A stretch of 39,261 nucleotides of DNA, from assembly GCA_030374735.1 (NCBI GenBank), contig JASCIV010000142.1, positions 1 to 39,261 on the forward strand, in the 5' to 3' direction. The notes under the pieces are model-generated. The model did not search any database. It saw nothing but the letters and a program-made list of their open reading frames with translations, and was not told the DNA's origin. This document shows positions 27,941 through 37,294 of this stretch, in pieces. Origin of the DNA: Gracilaria caudata (Eukaryota; Rhodophyta; Florideophyceae; Gracilariales; Gracilariaceae). The translations under genes and the position numbers were made by a program. The number at the start of each line of letters is the position of its first letter. Position 1 is the stretch's first letter.

Positions 27941-28696
27941 CTATCCATGTGTCGACGAAGAGGCGCCAGCACGTTTTCGACAAGTGGTTTTGTGCTCCTG
28001 CAGAATCCATTTCTTCCCAAAGCTGGCGTCGCACCACGGGCATTTGAACGGATTACCTCCACCATGAATGTTGTTCATATGGTCTACAAGACTGCTATGT
28101 CTGGTAAACCTGGTTCCACACTTACGGCATTCATGAATCTGTAGCTTCTGGTGCGCGTCTTTCACGTGTTGATTACGACTGCTGGTGGTTGCAAACGACT
28201 GCCCACAAACCTCACACGGATATCGTCGCATAACAGTAGCTGAATGCACGGTAGCGGATGACGGTGATCTTGAGGGCGTGTGAGACGAACCCGAAGTTGA
28301 AGAGCGTGTGGCTGGTCCTGAAACTAGACGATGATGGGAAGCGGTGCGAATGGCAGTACTCGAGGAAAGATGGACAGTTTGAATGTGATGTTGCAACCTG
28401 GATGGACTGAAGGATAGGCCACAGAACTGACATGTTGAACTTGGACGACGATAGTTATTCGGATGTCCTGGTGTGGTGGTATGCGGTCGATTGGTAGTGG
28501 TTGGTATGCGTGCATGTGTTTGAGGAGTGGTTGTTACGTGTGCTGGCTGTGGAAGAGATGGTTGATGCTGTGGTTCTGTGGCTCGGGTTGGAGAGGAAGG
28601 TGGCGTGGATCTGACTATGTGGGTGTGGTAACTATGTCGATTGAGGGCAGCATCGGTTGGGAACTTTTGATGGCATCGAGGACATTCGCGAACCAT
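27941..28696 (-). CDS. C2H2 zinc-finger protein, paralogue 2
   Basis: From the ATG at 28696 this is 251 residues. It opens straight into a finger, ECPRCHQKFPTDAALNRHS (about 4-27), exactly as the paralogue at 38349 does, followed in both by a related SPTR-containing linker. More fingers follow: TCQFCGLSFSPSRLQHHIQ (about 87-109), PCEVCGQSFATTSSRNQHVK (about 158-180), ECRKCGTRFTRHSSLVDHMN (about 188-210) and FKCPWCDASFGKKWILQEHK, which closes with Cys (about 215-237). Linkers are Ser/Thr/Pro-rich. The frame is open further upstream to an ATG at 29008 (355 residues), but that extension has no finger and is less likely. Probably a nuclear nucleic-acid-binding protein; divergent from the nitrite reductase gene. 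Confidence 0.83.
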   Translation of the reverse strand: MVRECPRCHQKFPTDAALNRHSYHTHIVRSTPPSSPTRATEPQHQPSLPQPAHVTTTPQTHARIPTTTNRPHTTTPGHPNNYRRPSSTCQFCGLSFSPSRLQHHIQTVHLSSSTAIRTASHHRLVSGPATRSSTSGSSHTPSRSPSSATVHSATVMRRYPCEVCGQSFATTSSRNQHVKDAHQKLQIHECRKCGTRFTRHSSLVDHMNNIHGGGNPFKCPWCDASFGKKWILQEHKTTCRKRAGASSSTHG

Positions 28697-29897
28697 ATCT
28701 GAGCGAAGTGCAGGACGACGATGATTAAGGATGTTTTCAGTGAGCTTTTGAATATAGCACACTGGAACTCGAGGGTGTTGGCTGTTCCGACTAGTTTGGG
28801 GTAGGGGGGAGGAAGTAGGGCATTGTGATTGTTTTAAGAGCTTGAGCGCCGAAAGGGACGCGGGGACGTGGCATTTGATTGGCAGCGTGGAGAAGACCTG
28901 TGAGTGTGAAGAACTGGGGAAAGTAGCGGGTTGAGTGCGGGGTGTTGAGGTAAAGTGAACGAGATGTCTATAATATGATTGCTCAGATGGCGGAGGTCGG
29001 GCTGTCATTGGTGCGACGCACGTGGTTGTTGTTGTCAAATCCTATTGCTTGGAGAGCGCGCAGAACTGGTACAGGTGAAGCACATAAGCGTGTGAGGGCA
29101 AGCTCAGAACACAAGCTTTGTGGCTTTGAAAAGGCGGATAGCACGGAAACGGCAGCAGATACGTGATGATGATGAAGCATCTTGCGAGTTGAGCTACAAA
29201 CGGTGGCTATCTCCGAGCGGCGGTTGGGTTAGCGGGGATGTGTGCAACCACTGCGGAGGGGCCGGCGACAGCCGGGATTGAGTGTCTCGCGACGGAAGCT
29301 GTTCTTGACGTATTGCACTGACATCGGCAAACTGGCAAAGGGCGGCGCATGTGAAGTTCGGAACGTGAAGCTGAAGCGCATCGGCGGCGCGCGGATCGTC
29401 GCGTGATGCAGACCGCCGTGCGGCCGCAATATACCATTGCCAGTGGCAGCAATTTGCCCCGCTGCATGCAATGATTGTGCAATTGCACAATGAGGTGCGG
29501 AGAGCTGCGAACACTGAAGAGACGCGATGATCATTGATGATGATCGCGCAACGTGTGCGGCGTGTCCCAATTACCAAGGGTACGTGCGCGGCGCAGCAAC
29601 CCGCCCTGCGGCGCGCGCGTTTTGGGCCGCTGTCGCAAGGCGCCGTGGTGGCCCATGATTTTCGTGAACTTTGGGCGGGGGACACACGGCCGCAGCGCGT
29701 GCGTTCGGCGCGCGCTTTCGAAGAGCCGTTGCCCGTGGATAGAGCCCGTTGCGCTCTTCGAGCGTTGCCTTCCGCAACCGCACAATAGATAGAGCAGCAT
29801 GATGCTCCACTGGCTCGCGGCTGCGGTCCTTCGGAGCCAGGTGTTTGGCGTCTTGCTAGGTTTCGAGTTGCCTGCCTGAGAACCCGCTTGAGCTACA
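28697..29897. promoter_or_regulatory. Divergent promoter region, zinc-finger gene / nitrite reductase
   Basis: This 1.2 kb gap serves both genes. It contains a perfect 18-base palindrome ATTGTGCAATTGCACAAT (29474-29491), a near-palindrome GCGATGATCA..TGATGATCGC (about 29524-29547) and a small foldback GAGCA..TGCTC near 29792. Several overlapping short frames between 29190 and 29810 contradict each other and match no family, so I do not call a gene. No NIT2/GATA-type cluster is obvious to me. Confidence 0.5.
29474..29491. promoter_or_regulatory. Perfect 18 bp palindrome ATTGTGCAATTGCACAAT
   Basis: The sequence equals its own reverse complement over 18 bases. Its half-site TGTGCA..TGCACA is shared with the tandem 13-mers at 7313-7339, in the other large divergent promoter. 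It lies about 400 bp upstream of the nitrite reductase ATG. Use as a dimer binding site is inferred. Confidence 0.45.
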
Positions 29898-31628
29898 ATG
29901 GCGTTTGTGCCTCCGCTTCCTGTCGCCGGCGTTGCGAAGAGCTCCTTTCATGCATCGTGTGTACGCTCTACGTCCACACCCGCGCTATCCAGGCGCGCAA
30001 GGGCCGCCACTGTCATGGTGTTGGAAGAGGTGCGCACCGGCGATCTTCATCTGTCTCCAGATGCAATTGAGCGCGCCAAGGCCGGCAACAAATTCGAGAA
30101 GCTCAAGTTGAAGAAGGACGGCTCCGCCATGTGGACTGAGGTACATGAGCTTGCAAAGCTTTTGAGAGAAGGAAACACCAAATGGGAAGACATTAATGTT
30201 GATGATATTGATGTCCGTCTCAAGTGGGCTGGCCTTTTCCACCGTCGCAAGAGAACGCCTGGTCGCTTCATGATGAGGTTGAAAGTTCCTAACGGAATCC
30301 TTTCTTCTGCCCAGCTCAGGTTTTTTGCCTCTGTTTTAAAATCGTACGGTGATGATGGCTGCGCCGATATTACCACTCGCATGAACATTCAGTTACGAGG
30401 CATAACGCTTGATGATGCTGCAGACGTGTGCGATGGCTTGTATCAACACGGGCTTACCAGTTTTATGAGTGGTATGGATAACGTCAGAAATATGGTCGGC
30501 AGTCCCATCGCAGGTATTGATCCCTTGGAACTTATTGACACCCGTCCCCTATGTCACCAAATCAACGATATGATCACCAATAACCGCAAAGGACGTCCGG
30601 AGCTTACAAACCTTCCTCGTAAGTTCAATATTGCTGTGTCAGGTTCTAGGGATGATTTTGCCCATACGCACATTAACGATATTGGATTGGTACCTATTCC
30701 ACACGATCAAACCGGCGAGATTGGCTTTAATGTTGTCATTGGGGGATTCTTTTCTATCAAACGTAATGCGGAAGCTATTCCAATGGATGTATGGCTTCCA
30801 CAAGCTGACGTTGTTCGTTTTTGTGAGAACGTGTTGTTATGGTTCCGAGACAATGGCGACAGGAAAGTTCGGCAGGCTACTCGATTAATGTACATGGTTG
30901 ACAAACTTGGTATGGATGGATTCCGAGATGAGATTGAACGTGTGATGGGTTGTGAATTGCAACGCGCGATGCAAGGGGATGAATCGTATTCCACACCAAC
31001 GGAGAGACGAAACGTTTTGGGCATACATGCCCAGAAACAACCTGGACTTAGTTGGGTTGGTGCCTGCGTCCCTGCTGGAAGATTGGTTGTGGAGGACATT
31101 GAGAGTATCGCGCACGTGGCTGACAAGTACTGTGACGGAGAAGTCCGCGTTACCGTGGAACAGAATTTAGTATTTCCGAACGTTAGTAATGAAGCGTTGC
31201 AGGACATGTTGAAGGAAGATTTGTTCAAAAAGTTCAAGGTGCAACCTGGACGTATAATTGGAAATTTGGTGTCTTGCACCGGAGCTCAGTTTTGTGGAAT
31301 TGCGTTGATTGAAACCAAGAACCGGGCTATTGCACTTGCTGAGGAACTTGAACGTGTTGTTGACGTGCCGAAGAATGTTAGGATTCATTGGACTGGGTGT
31401 CCCAACAGTTGTGGACAAGTGCAGGTTGCCGACATTGGACTGATGGGATGTCCAGCTAAGAAAGATGGAAAGGCTGTTGAAGGTGTGCGTGTTTTCGTTG
31501 GGGGAAAGATTGGAGAAGCGGCTGAGCTTGGAGAAGAGATTATGAAGGGTGTGCCGGCTACCAGTGAGGATCTAGTGCCGGTGTTGACGGATATTCTTGT
31601 AGACCGGTTTGGCGCCACTCGCAAGTAG
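29898..31628 (+). CDS. nir: Ferredoxin-nitrite reductase, plastid
   Basis: This 576-residue enzyme reduces nitrite to ammonium with six electrons from ferredoxin in the plastid stroma, the second step of nitrate assimilation. Residues 1-38 look like a plastid transit peptide (Ser/Ala/Arg-rich, ending near RRARAATVMV). The two-fold siroheme reductase pattern is present: GCADITTRMNIQLRG (154-168), SGMDNVRNMVGSPIAGIDP (191-209) and TNLPRKFNIAVSG (237-249), which favour nitrite over sulfite reductase. The 4Fe-4S/siroheme ligands are Cys460 and Cys466 in SCTGAQFCG and Cys501 and Cys505 in TGCPNSCGQ. The length matches plant and algal enzymes. ATG start, single exon. No nitrate reductase or transporter gene lies nearby. 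Confidence 0.95.
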   Translation: MAFVPPLPVAGVAKSSFHASCVRSTSTPALSRRARAATVMVLEEVRTGDLHLSPDAIERAKAGNKFEKLKLKKDGSAMWTEVHELAKLLREGNTKWEDINVDDIDVRLKWAGLFHRRKRTPGRFMMRLKVPNGILSSAQLRFFASVLKSYGDDGCADITTRMNIQLRGITLDDAADVCDGLYQHGLTSFMSGMDNVRNMVGSPIAGIDPLELIDTRPLCHQINDMITNNRKGRPELTNLPRKFNIAVSGSRDDFAHTHINDIGLVPIPHDQTGEIGFNVVIGGFFSIKRNAEAIPMDVWLPQADVVRFCENVLLWFRDNGDRKVRQATRLMYMVDKLGMDGFRDEIERVMGCELQRAMQGDESYSTPTERRNVLGIHAQKQPGLSWVGACVPAGRLVVEDIESIAHVADKYCDGEVRVTVEQNLVFPNVSNEALQDMLKEDLFKKFKVQPGRIIGNLVSCTGAQFCGIALIETKNRAIALAEELERVVDVPKNVRIHWTGCPNSCGQVQVADIGLMGCPAKKDGKAVEGVRVFVGGKIGEAAELGEEIMKGVPATSEDLVPVLTDILVDRFGATRK

Positions 31629-32259
31629 TACCCTATATTTCGTTCGTTGTAGACAAGACAAGTTTACATATCTATCTCAAGAGGGGTAAGGGTTGGCGGT
31701 CTACAGTAGTACCGTCGTAGCTTCGCTTGCTGCGCTGGGCTGGTTGATTTGATTTGCTTTTCATACAGGGGTATAGTCCTACTTCTGATGAGAGTCGTCC
31801 TCGTTGAACTTTGCGTGCCCATTTGTGGTTCCAGTCGTTCTGCTGAGGACATATAGATGATCGAACATTACTGGCATTCGCGGTATGGCAGCTCGTGCAG
31901 GGCGAACAGTCGTTTAAAAGTCGTATAGTTCCGTGAACTTTTTTTAAAACATATATCGTTACAAGTCAAGATAAAGAAAAAAAAATAACCATATCTACAC
32001 ATGAACACTTTCATACACTTCAAAACACCCTCACCCTTCTTCCGCACAAGCAAACACTTGGACACCCCGGAGCCACCGAAAACCAATTCTGCAATTGCAA
32101 CAGCGTGCACCGCCGCCGCAACCCAAACCCTCTCACAAGGACTCCATGCGCACCACGAGCAAGGTGCTCAGTGTAACATGAAGGCAAGCACCACGCACCA
32201 ACGGAAAAGAGAAAGCGTCACAGCATCTGTCAAGCGAACCACGCAGTACCCTCAACGGA
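31629..32259. other. Convergent intergenic region, nir / SPFH gene
   Basis: This 631 bp gap holds the 3' ends of both genes. A T/A-rich segment at about 31935-31990 includes an A-run (AAAGAAAAAAAAATAACC), likely 3' UTR or poly(A)-related on one strand. A plus-strand frame (32001-32714) overlaps the next gene antisense and shows no family features. Confidence 0.45.
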
Positions 32260-35200
32260 CTAACGTCGGAGATTGTCATACAAGAAGTGTACAGACCGGT
32301 TATGGTGTGCACGACGACGCCGTCCATTTCGGTCTCGGCTACCATAGCTCGAGTACTTCAGCGGGTTCACATTTGCACCACGTCGGCGCCCGTCCGACAC
32401 CGGTGCGGGGTATACGTCCACGTCCGTGTCTTCAGGCTCTGATTGTCCTTCACAATACCACGGGATTGGATTTTCCGTCTCCGACTCTGAATCAGGCAAA
32501 CGATGTCGATAAATGGATTTTATCGGTCGTCCATCCTGATGCGGGTAGTACAGCTCCGTGGATGGCGCCACCTCGTACATCTCGTGCCTTCTCCTCGACC
32601 TGTGCTTCGAGCTCTTGTGTCTCTTTTCGCTGTCAGCATCCCGAGACGACTTGCGAGAGCTCGAATGCTTTCTCGAGTGTGAAGATTTGTTCTCCGAGCC
32701 CCTGCTTCTCTTAGACGAAGAGCGCTCCTTGTCAATGCTCTTGTCACGAACGCTGCTCTTCCGGCTTCGATGACGATCCTTTCTACTCGATGAGCGATCA
32801 TCCAGTTCACGCTCGCTGGATGAACGCCTGCGACGCCCGCTGCGGCTCTTCGATGAACTACGACGACTGTGGTACGAATCCAATTCGTCTTCATCGTACA
32901 TATCATGACTGTGAGACCGGCTCCGTGACTTGCTGCGACGGCTTCTCCTCGAGCTTCGCTCAAACCTATGCACGTCCTCGTCTCTTCCGTGGTACCGACC
33001 ACACTCTTCGCAAAGGCTATCTGACGAAGAGTCAGAATCATACATCCCGCTCGATTCGTAATGGTCGCGTCGCTGACGATTACTTCGACGGTGAGACGAA
33101 GACTTTGTCCTTTTTTGACGGGCGTAGGCTTCCCCCCTCGCAAGTGCTGCATCGTCAAACGTGGCACGCTCAGAATCCGAACCATCATCCATGCACATGT
33201 CCATACTTCCACCATCTGTTGAGTCTTCTTCGTCACTCTCGCGTTGTTCACGCGATGTACGGCTGATCCCATCCAGTTCATCCAAAAAACGCGCCTTTTG
33301 CAGTCGTTCCTCCCATTTCCGCAAGTTTCGCTCGTGCGAGCGGTCTCGCGCGTCTTTGGCACCCGCGCTAGATTCCCATTGGTCGTCCTCATCCTTGTTA
33401 TCCGACCAAGCGGTACGCCCCCCATCCATCAAGTCTATCTCGCGAGCTAGCCTTTCCTCAAGCTCATCCTCTTTCGCCAAAGAACTGTGCTTCTTCTTTC
33501 GCGGAGATAACACTTTTGGCAATCGCAGTCGCGAGCCCTTCGAACTTGAGCTCTTGGAACTGGACACGGACGAGGAGTCTTTGATACGTGGCGTATTGGA
33601 GCGTGCATTGATAAGGCGCATGGGTCCGTCAATCAAATCTGAGGCGAAAGACACTCCTGCAGACCTGAACGCTCGTTCCGTTTTCCCGACGACTGAGCCT
33701 AACAACGAAGCCGTACCCACCTGGTGATTCTTGCCATCTCGTGAGGACCTTGTCGCCTGAAGCTCTTCGTCTTCTGCACTAGACACATCTCTGTCGTGAA
33801 CAGCTTCCGTTGACGAGTCGTCCTCTTCCTTACCCGCCTCCCCCATATCACCTGATGGATGCGAAGCAAGGTTGGAGGCATTCTCAATCGCAGCAGGAAA
33901 CGGTGACACCGCCAGTGCGTCGACAAAAGCTGAGTCCGGCTTGCCGAGATACGGAACCACCTCACGCGCACTGGTGATCTCCTTATCCTCCACCTGTGGC
34001 TCCACTACATGAGCATCCGCGACTTCTTTTCCTGGGGCTTCCGTAGGAGGCATATTCGTCGAAGCACTTCCTGCCTGAACCGTGTTGTCGGTTGAAGACG
34101 GTGGATCCTCTCCATGACTGTCGAGGACGACTAGCTTGGCGACTGCAGCGGCCGTTGCTGTCGCCGAGACAGCGCCCAACGAAGATATGGAGGGGAAGAC
34201 TGGGACTAAATCTGCCTGCATTGCGAGGCTGTCCACGGTGCGGTCACCACCCTCCTCGATCTCCGTCTCATCTTCGTCTGTGGGAGGACGGTCAGACACT
34301 CCCGGTATCCTCGCCTCCATCGGCGGTGGTTTCCCAGCGACGATGTCGGGCGAGTCCGAACTTTCGCTCGAAGGTAGTTGGTTGGACGGAGTGGGCGGAA
34401 GCTCATGCAGGTACTTGGCAAAGTTTGGCGAAAATTCTTCTACCTCGGGCGGTCGACTTGTCTGTTCCGGGGAGAGAAACTCTACTTGGGGATCAGATTC
34501 AAGCTTTCGAAGCGCTTCGGACAGGCGCGTTGAAAGACAGTGATCGTCCTCAGAGGTAAGCGCCGAGACGACTGGTGTTGAAGGAGGCGCACGTAGTGGC
34601 TTGCGCGCAACCTTTGCGTGGGATGGTTGTTTGGTTCGTTGCTCTCCAATCTGAGCTTTTTGGGATGTCGGATTTGATGTGGAATCTTGCTGCTGCAGTT
34701 CCTTTCCAGCGCTTCGGGTAGCGTCTCGTGCTGGTGGCTGTTCGACAGCAGCAGGTTGTTCGGTTGAAGTGTTCGTCTCCGCAGAGGACTGAGATTCGGC
34801 CGACGATGAGCGCGGCTCCACGGGACTATGCAGTTCCGAGTGTTGCCCTTCAATTGCATCATACGGTACACCCGACAGCTTCGGTTGAATTTCCGGTTGG
34901 CGACTGTGCGCAATGTTGGGCTCCGAAAACGATCGCTTGCCCGGCATGACGTGCTCTTGTTCCAACTCGGTGGCGGTGGAAAATGGAGGCACAAGCGGCG
35001 GCGAGCTTTGAAGCGAGCGCAACGGCAGCGCAGCATCGAGCGAGCTTGCAGAAGTGTCCGACTGGTGCTCTTCGGGTGGTTGCGGCCATACCAACGGTGG
35101 GAACTGCGGTCGGAACGGATAGGAAGCTGGACGCGGTGTATTGGGCAGCATGGGTGCGGAACGAGTGTGTTCCATGGTAGTCTCATACTCTGGGGAATGC

Positions 35201-36021
35201 AAAGCTTGAAGATTGAGCGAAGGAGGTGGTTCCAACTGCGGCGGTGGCAGTGGTGGTGGTGGTAGAGCAGCTACGGCAGGCATCATGTACGGCTGCCGCA
35301 ACGAAGATATGGGCGGACTGGGTGGTTGTGGGTAATGGAGATGGACGGCATCGGGAAGCAAGGAAGATTGCGGCATGGCGAATCGGTCCATGGGTAGCTC
35401 GGGTAACACGGGGTCGACATGAGGCGCTGGCGCGAGCGGTACGCTAGGTGTGAGAGGCATGTCGGACGCATGTGAGCGAAACGAGTGATGAGGTTGTGGT
35501 GGTGTAGAATCGACGTGCGAAACAGACAACACCGAAAATGAAAGACATCGTACTCCAAACTTTGCAGCAGTGTGATCGACGGCAATTCGTATCGCTTCGG
35601 ATAGTTGTTCCAGCTGTGAGGCGGATCTTGGCGCATCTTGCAGAGGTACGATAGCTTCTCTTACTCGGACGGCGACCAACAGCTGCACGCAGCGGTCGGG
35701 GTGTTCTACTCGGTACGCCAGTTTCTTTGCGTCGGCGACACGAAGTGTCCAGTTGGCGCGCACGTGAACTCTGGAGCCGGAGGAGAGAGACGCGATGATA
35801 CCGGGGTTGGGTGTGGATTGACGCACCTTTCTCGTGGAATAGGCGGCTACAACCTTGTCTACGAGCGGCAAGGACCCGGATGCAGACGGCGAAGAATGTA
35901 AAAGGCGGTGAAATCTTCCCAGTCGTTCGACGACGTACACGGTACCGGAGGGCGGTGCAGCGACGGGCAGTCTCGGCAACGGTCTTGTTAACGAAGAGCG
36001 TGGAGACGCGGCCGCGCACAT
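32260..36021 (-). CDS. SPFH/Band-7-like protein with long RS-rich disordered tail
   Basis: Starting at the ATG at 36021 the protein has 1253 residues. Residues about 26-175 read as a divergent SPFH (stomatin/prohibitin/flotillin) domain: GTVYVVERLGRFHRLL, then LPLVDKVVAAYSTRKVR, VHVRANWTLRVADAKKLAYR, a run with CVQLLVAVRVREAIVPLQ, and HTAAKFGVRCLSFSVLSV at its end. No hydrophobic hairpin precedes it. The remaining thousand-odd residues are disordered: Pro-rich (about 180-350), acidic Ser/Glu-rich (about 350-850), and then an RS domain (about 960-1145) of repeated SRS/RSR/SSSK motifs, as in splicing factors. One CEECGRYHGRDEDVH cluster could bind zinc. The frame runs upstream to a GTG at 36255, but no earlier ATG exists. 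SPFH proteins normally scaffold membranes; the RS tail suggests a nuclear or mRNP link. Function unknown. Confidence 0.7.
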   Translation of the reverse strand: MCAAASPRSSLTRPLPRLPVAAPPSGTVYVVERLGRFHRLLHSSPSASGSLPLVDKVVAAYSTRKVRQSTPNPGIIASLSSGSRVHVRANWTLRVADAKKLAYRVEHPDRCVQLLVAVRVREAIVPLQDAPRSASQLEQLSEAIRIAVDHTAAKFGVRCLSFSVLSVSHVDSTPPQPHHSFRSHASDMPLTPSVPLAPAPHVDPVLPELPMDRFAMPQSSLLPDAVHLHYPQPPSPPISSLRQPYMMPAVAALPPPPLPPPQLEPPPSLNLQALHSPEYETTMEHTRSAPMLPNTPRPASYPFRPQFPPLVWPQPPEEHQSDTSASSLDAALPLRSLQSSPPLVPPFSTATELEQEHVMPGKRSFSEPNIAHSRQPEIQPKLSGVPYDAIEGQHSELHSPVEPRSSSAESQSSAETNTSTEQPAAVEQPPARDATRSAGKELQQQDSTSNPTSQKAQIGEQRTKQPSHAKVARKPLRAPPSTPVVSALTSEDDHCLSTRLSEALRKLESDPQVEFLSPEQTSRPPEVEEFSPNFAKYLHELPPTPSNQLPSSESSDSPDIVAGKPPPMEARIPGVSDRPPTDEDETEIEEGGDRTVDSLAMQADLVPVFPSISSLGAVSATATAAAVAKLVVLDSHGEDPPSSTDNTVQAGSASTNMPPTEAPGKEVADAHVVEPQVEDKEITSAREVVPYLGKPDSAFVDALAVSPFPAAIENASNLASHPSGDMGEAGKEEDDSSTEAVHDRDVSSAEDEELQATRSSRDGKNHQVGTASLLGSVVGKTERAFRSAGVSFASDLIDGPMRLINARSNTPRIKDSSSVSSSKSSSSKGSRLRLPKVLSPRKKKHSSLAKEDELEERLAREIDLMDGGRTAWSDNKDEDDQWESSAGAKDARDRSHERNLRKWEERLQKARFLDELDGISRTSREQRESDEEDSTDGGSMDMCMDDGSDSERATFDDAALARGEAYARQKRTKSSSHRRSNRQRRDHYESSGMYDSDSSSDSLCEECGRYHGRDEDVHRFERSSRRSRRSKSRSRSHSHDMYDEDELDSYHSRRSSSKSRSGRRRRSSSERELDDRSSSRKDRHRSRKSSVRDKSIDKERSSSKRSRGSENKSSHSRKHSSSRKSSRDADSEKRHKSSKHRSRRRHEMYEVAPSTELYYPHQDGRPIKSIYRHRLPDSESETENPIPWYCEGQSEPEDTDVDVYPAPVSDGRRRGANVNPLKYSSYGSRDRNGRRRRAHHNRSVHFLYDNLRR

Positions 36022-37294
36022 GATGGCGGGCGGAAAGGGGGGAGGGGAGGTGGGGGTGCGACGTGTGGAATGTGTGGCGCGATGGAGGGGGGCAGACAAA
36101 GGGGCAGGGCGGGTGCGGACGACGGTGAACGGTACGACCGGCACGACGCGAGTCGAGACGAGTGATGACTTGTGTGTGTCGACGCGCAGCTGGGGGCGCG
36201 GGGGCGCGTGATGCTGCCAGGTCACCTGCGCGCGTGGCGCGAGAGTGGTGGACACGTGTGGACGCCGTGTGGCGCGTGCCCTTCCGCTGCCGCATTCGTT
36301 TGGCAGAGAGGGGAAGTGCGCATTTGCCTGCGCAATTCAAAAAGATACCGTTGCAGCAGCGGTTCCACTTCCACTGCGCTTCATCGATGCTGCTTCGAAG
36401 GCAAAGCACGGTGCACCTCCCCGCACACTTCTCGCCCGCCCACGACCCAACGCCGCACGCCGTCCTATCTTCCCCGTCGTCCCCACCCGTCTGTCAAACC
36501 CCCTCACCTAACTCGCGGGAGCCATGTAGTCGCGGCTTCTGCATCGACACCACCACCCACTCCTGCACCGGCGCTCACGGTCTCTGCACACGCGCCACTA
36601 GTTGCACCACCATCACGCTCAGCGGCCCCTATCTCCAGCCCATGCGCCATCTAATGCTGCGTCGTCAACGCCACGCCACCTCCGCGTCCGCTGCGCACCT
36701 TGCGGTCCGTGCCAGCTGCACCGGACGTGTCCGACTCGCTAGGCTCGAGTACTTCTCGTTCTAAATGCACGGGCGGTTCGTTTAATGCGCGGTGTGGCGG
36801 CGGCCCCAACATTTTACGCGGTGTGTGAGCGAGACATGATCAATGTCGCAGCTCTCCTCAATTGTTCAATGCCATTTGTACCATACACACACACATACAC
36901 ACAAGCGTTGTACCCGTATATTCCTGGACAGTTTGCACTTTGCCCGCATCAATGCAAGCCGACGCGTGCCAGCGTTCGCGACGCAGACCACATACGAGTC
37001 AGTCGGATTGCTGTATGATGAGGAGTGGCTTGTGGAGACGCGTATCAAGGCAAACACGGTTGAAGGTGACGGCGATGATGCAAGCGACGCGGACCGCTGC
37101 AGACCGCCGGACGCAACAACTACCGCGAGTCTGGCGCAGCGTTGGGTAGTAGCTTTGAGGACGAGCCCGAAAGCGTGGGCATGCCGTGCGGCAGATTTGC
37201 ATAGACACGTACGCAATGTGGACGCTGACGCAGACACGCAGAGCGCGTTTGACCGTCTCACGGTCACTATCGAAGGTGGCGTAAGGCACGTTGA
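36022..37294. other. Upstream region of the SPFH gene; possible Pro/Ser-rich frame
   Basis: No family-supported gene is visible in this 1.27 kb. One plus-strand frame (36172-36831) reads Pro/Ser/Ala-rich sequence with a single TAA at 36652-36654, then continues open to 36831 (PPPRPLRTLRSVPAAPDV, GSFNARCGGGPN). It could be a decayed or sequencing-interrupted low-complexity gene, but GC-rich DNA readily produces such frames. A short CA microsatellite lies at 36886-36902. The right end holds the 3' UTR of the methyltransferase gene. Confidence 0.4.

Noticed and set aside
28697..29008. Longer start for the second zinc-finger gene (ATG at 29008)
   Set aside because: The paralogues begin directly at the first finger, matching the ATG at 28696. 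The extension shows no motif, though it cannot be excluded.
29194..29810. Overlapping short frames on both strands upstream of nitrite reductase
   Set aside because: They contradict each other, have Arg/Ala/Cys-biased composition and no recognisable motif.
36022..36255. N-terminal extension of the SPFH protein to a GTG at 36255
   Set aside because: There is no ATG in the extension, the sequence is low-complexity, and the SPFH homology begins just after the ATG at 36021.
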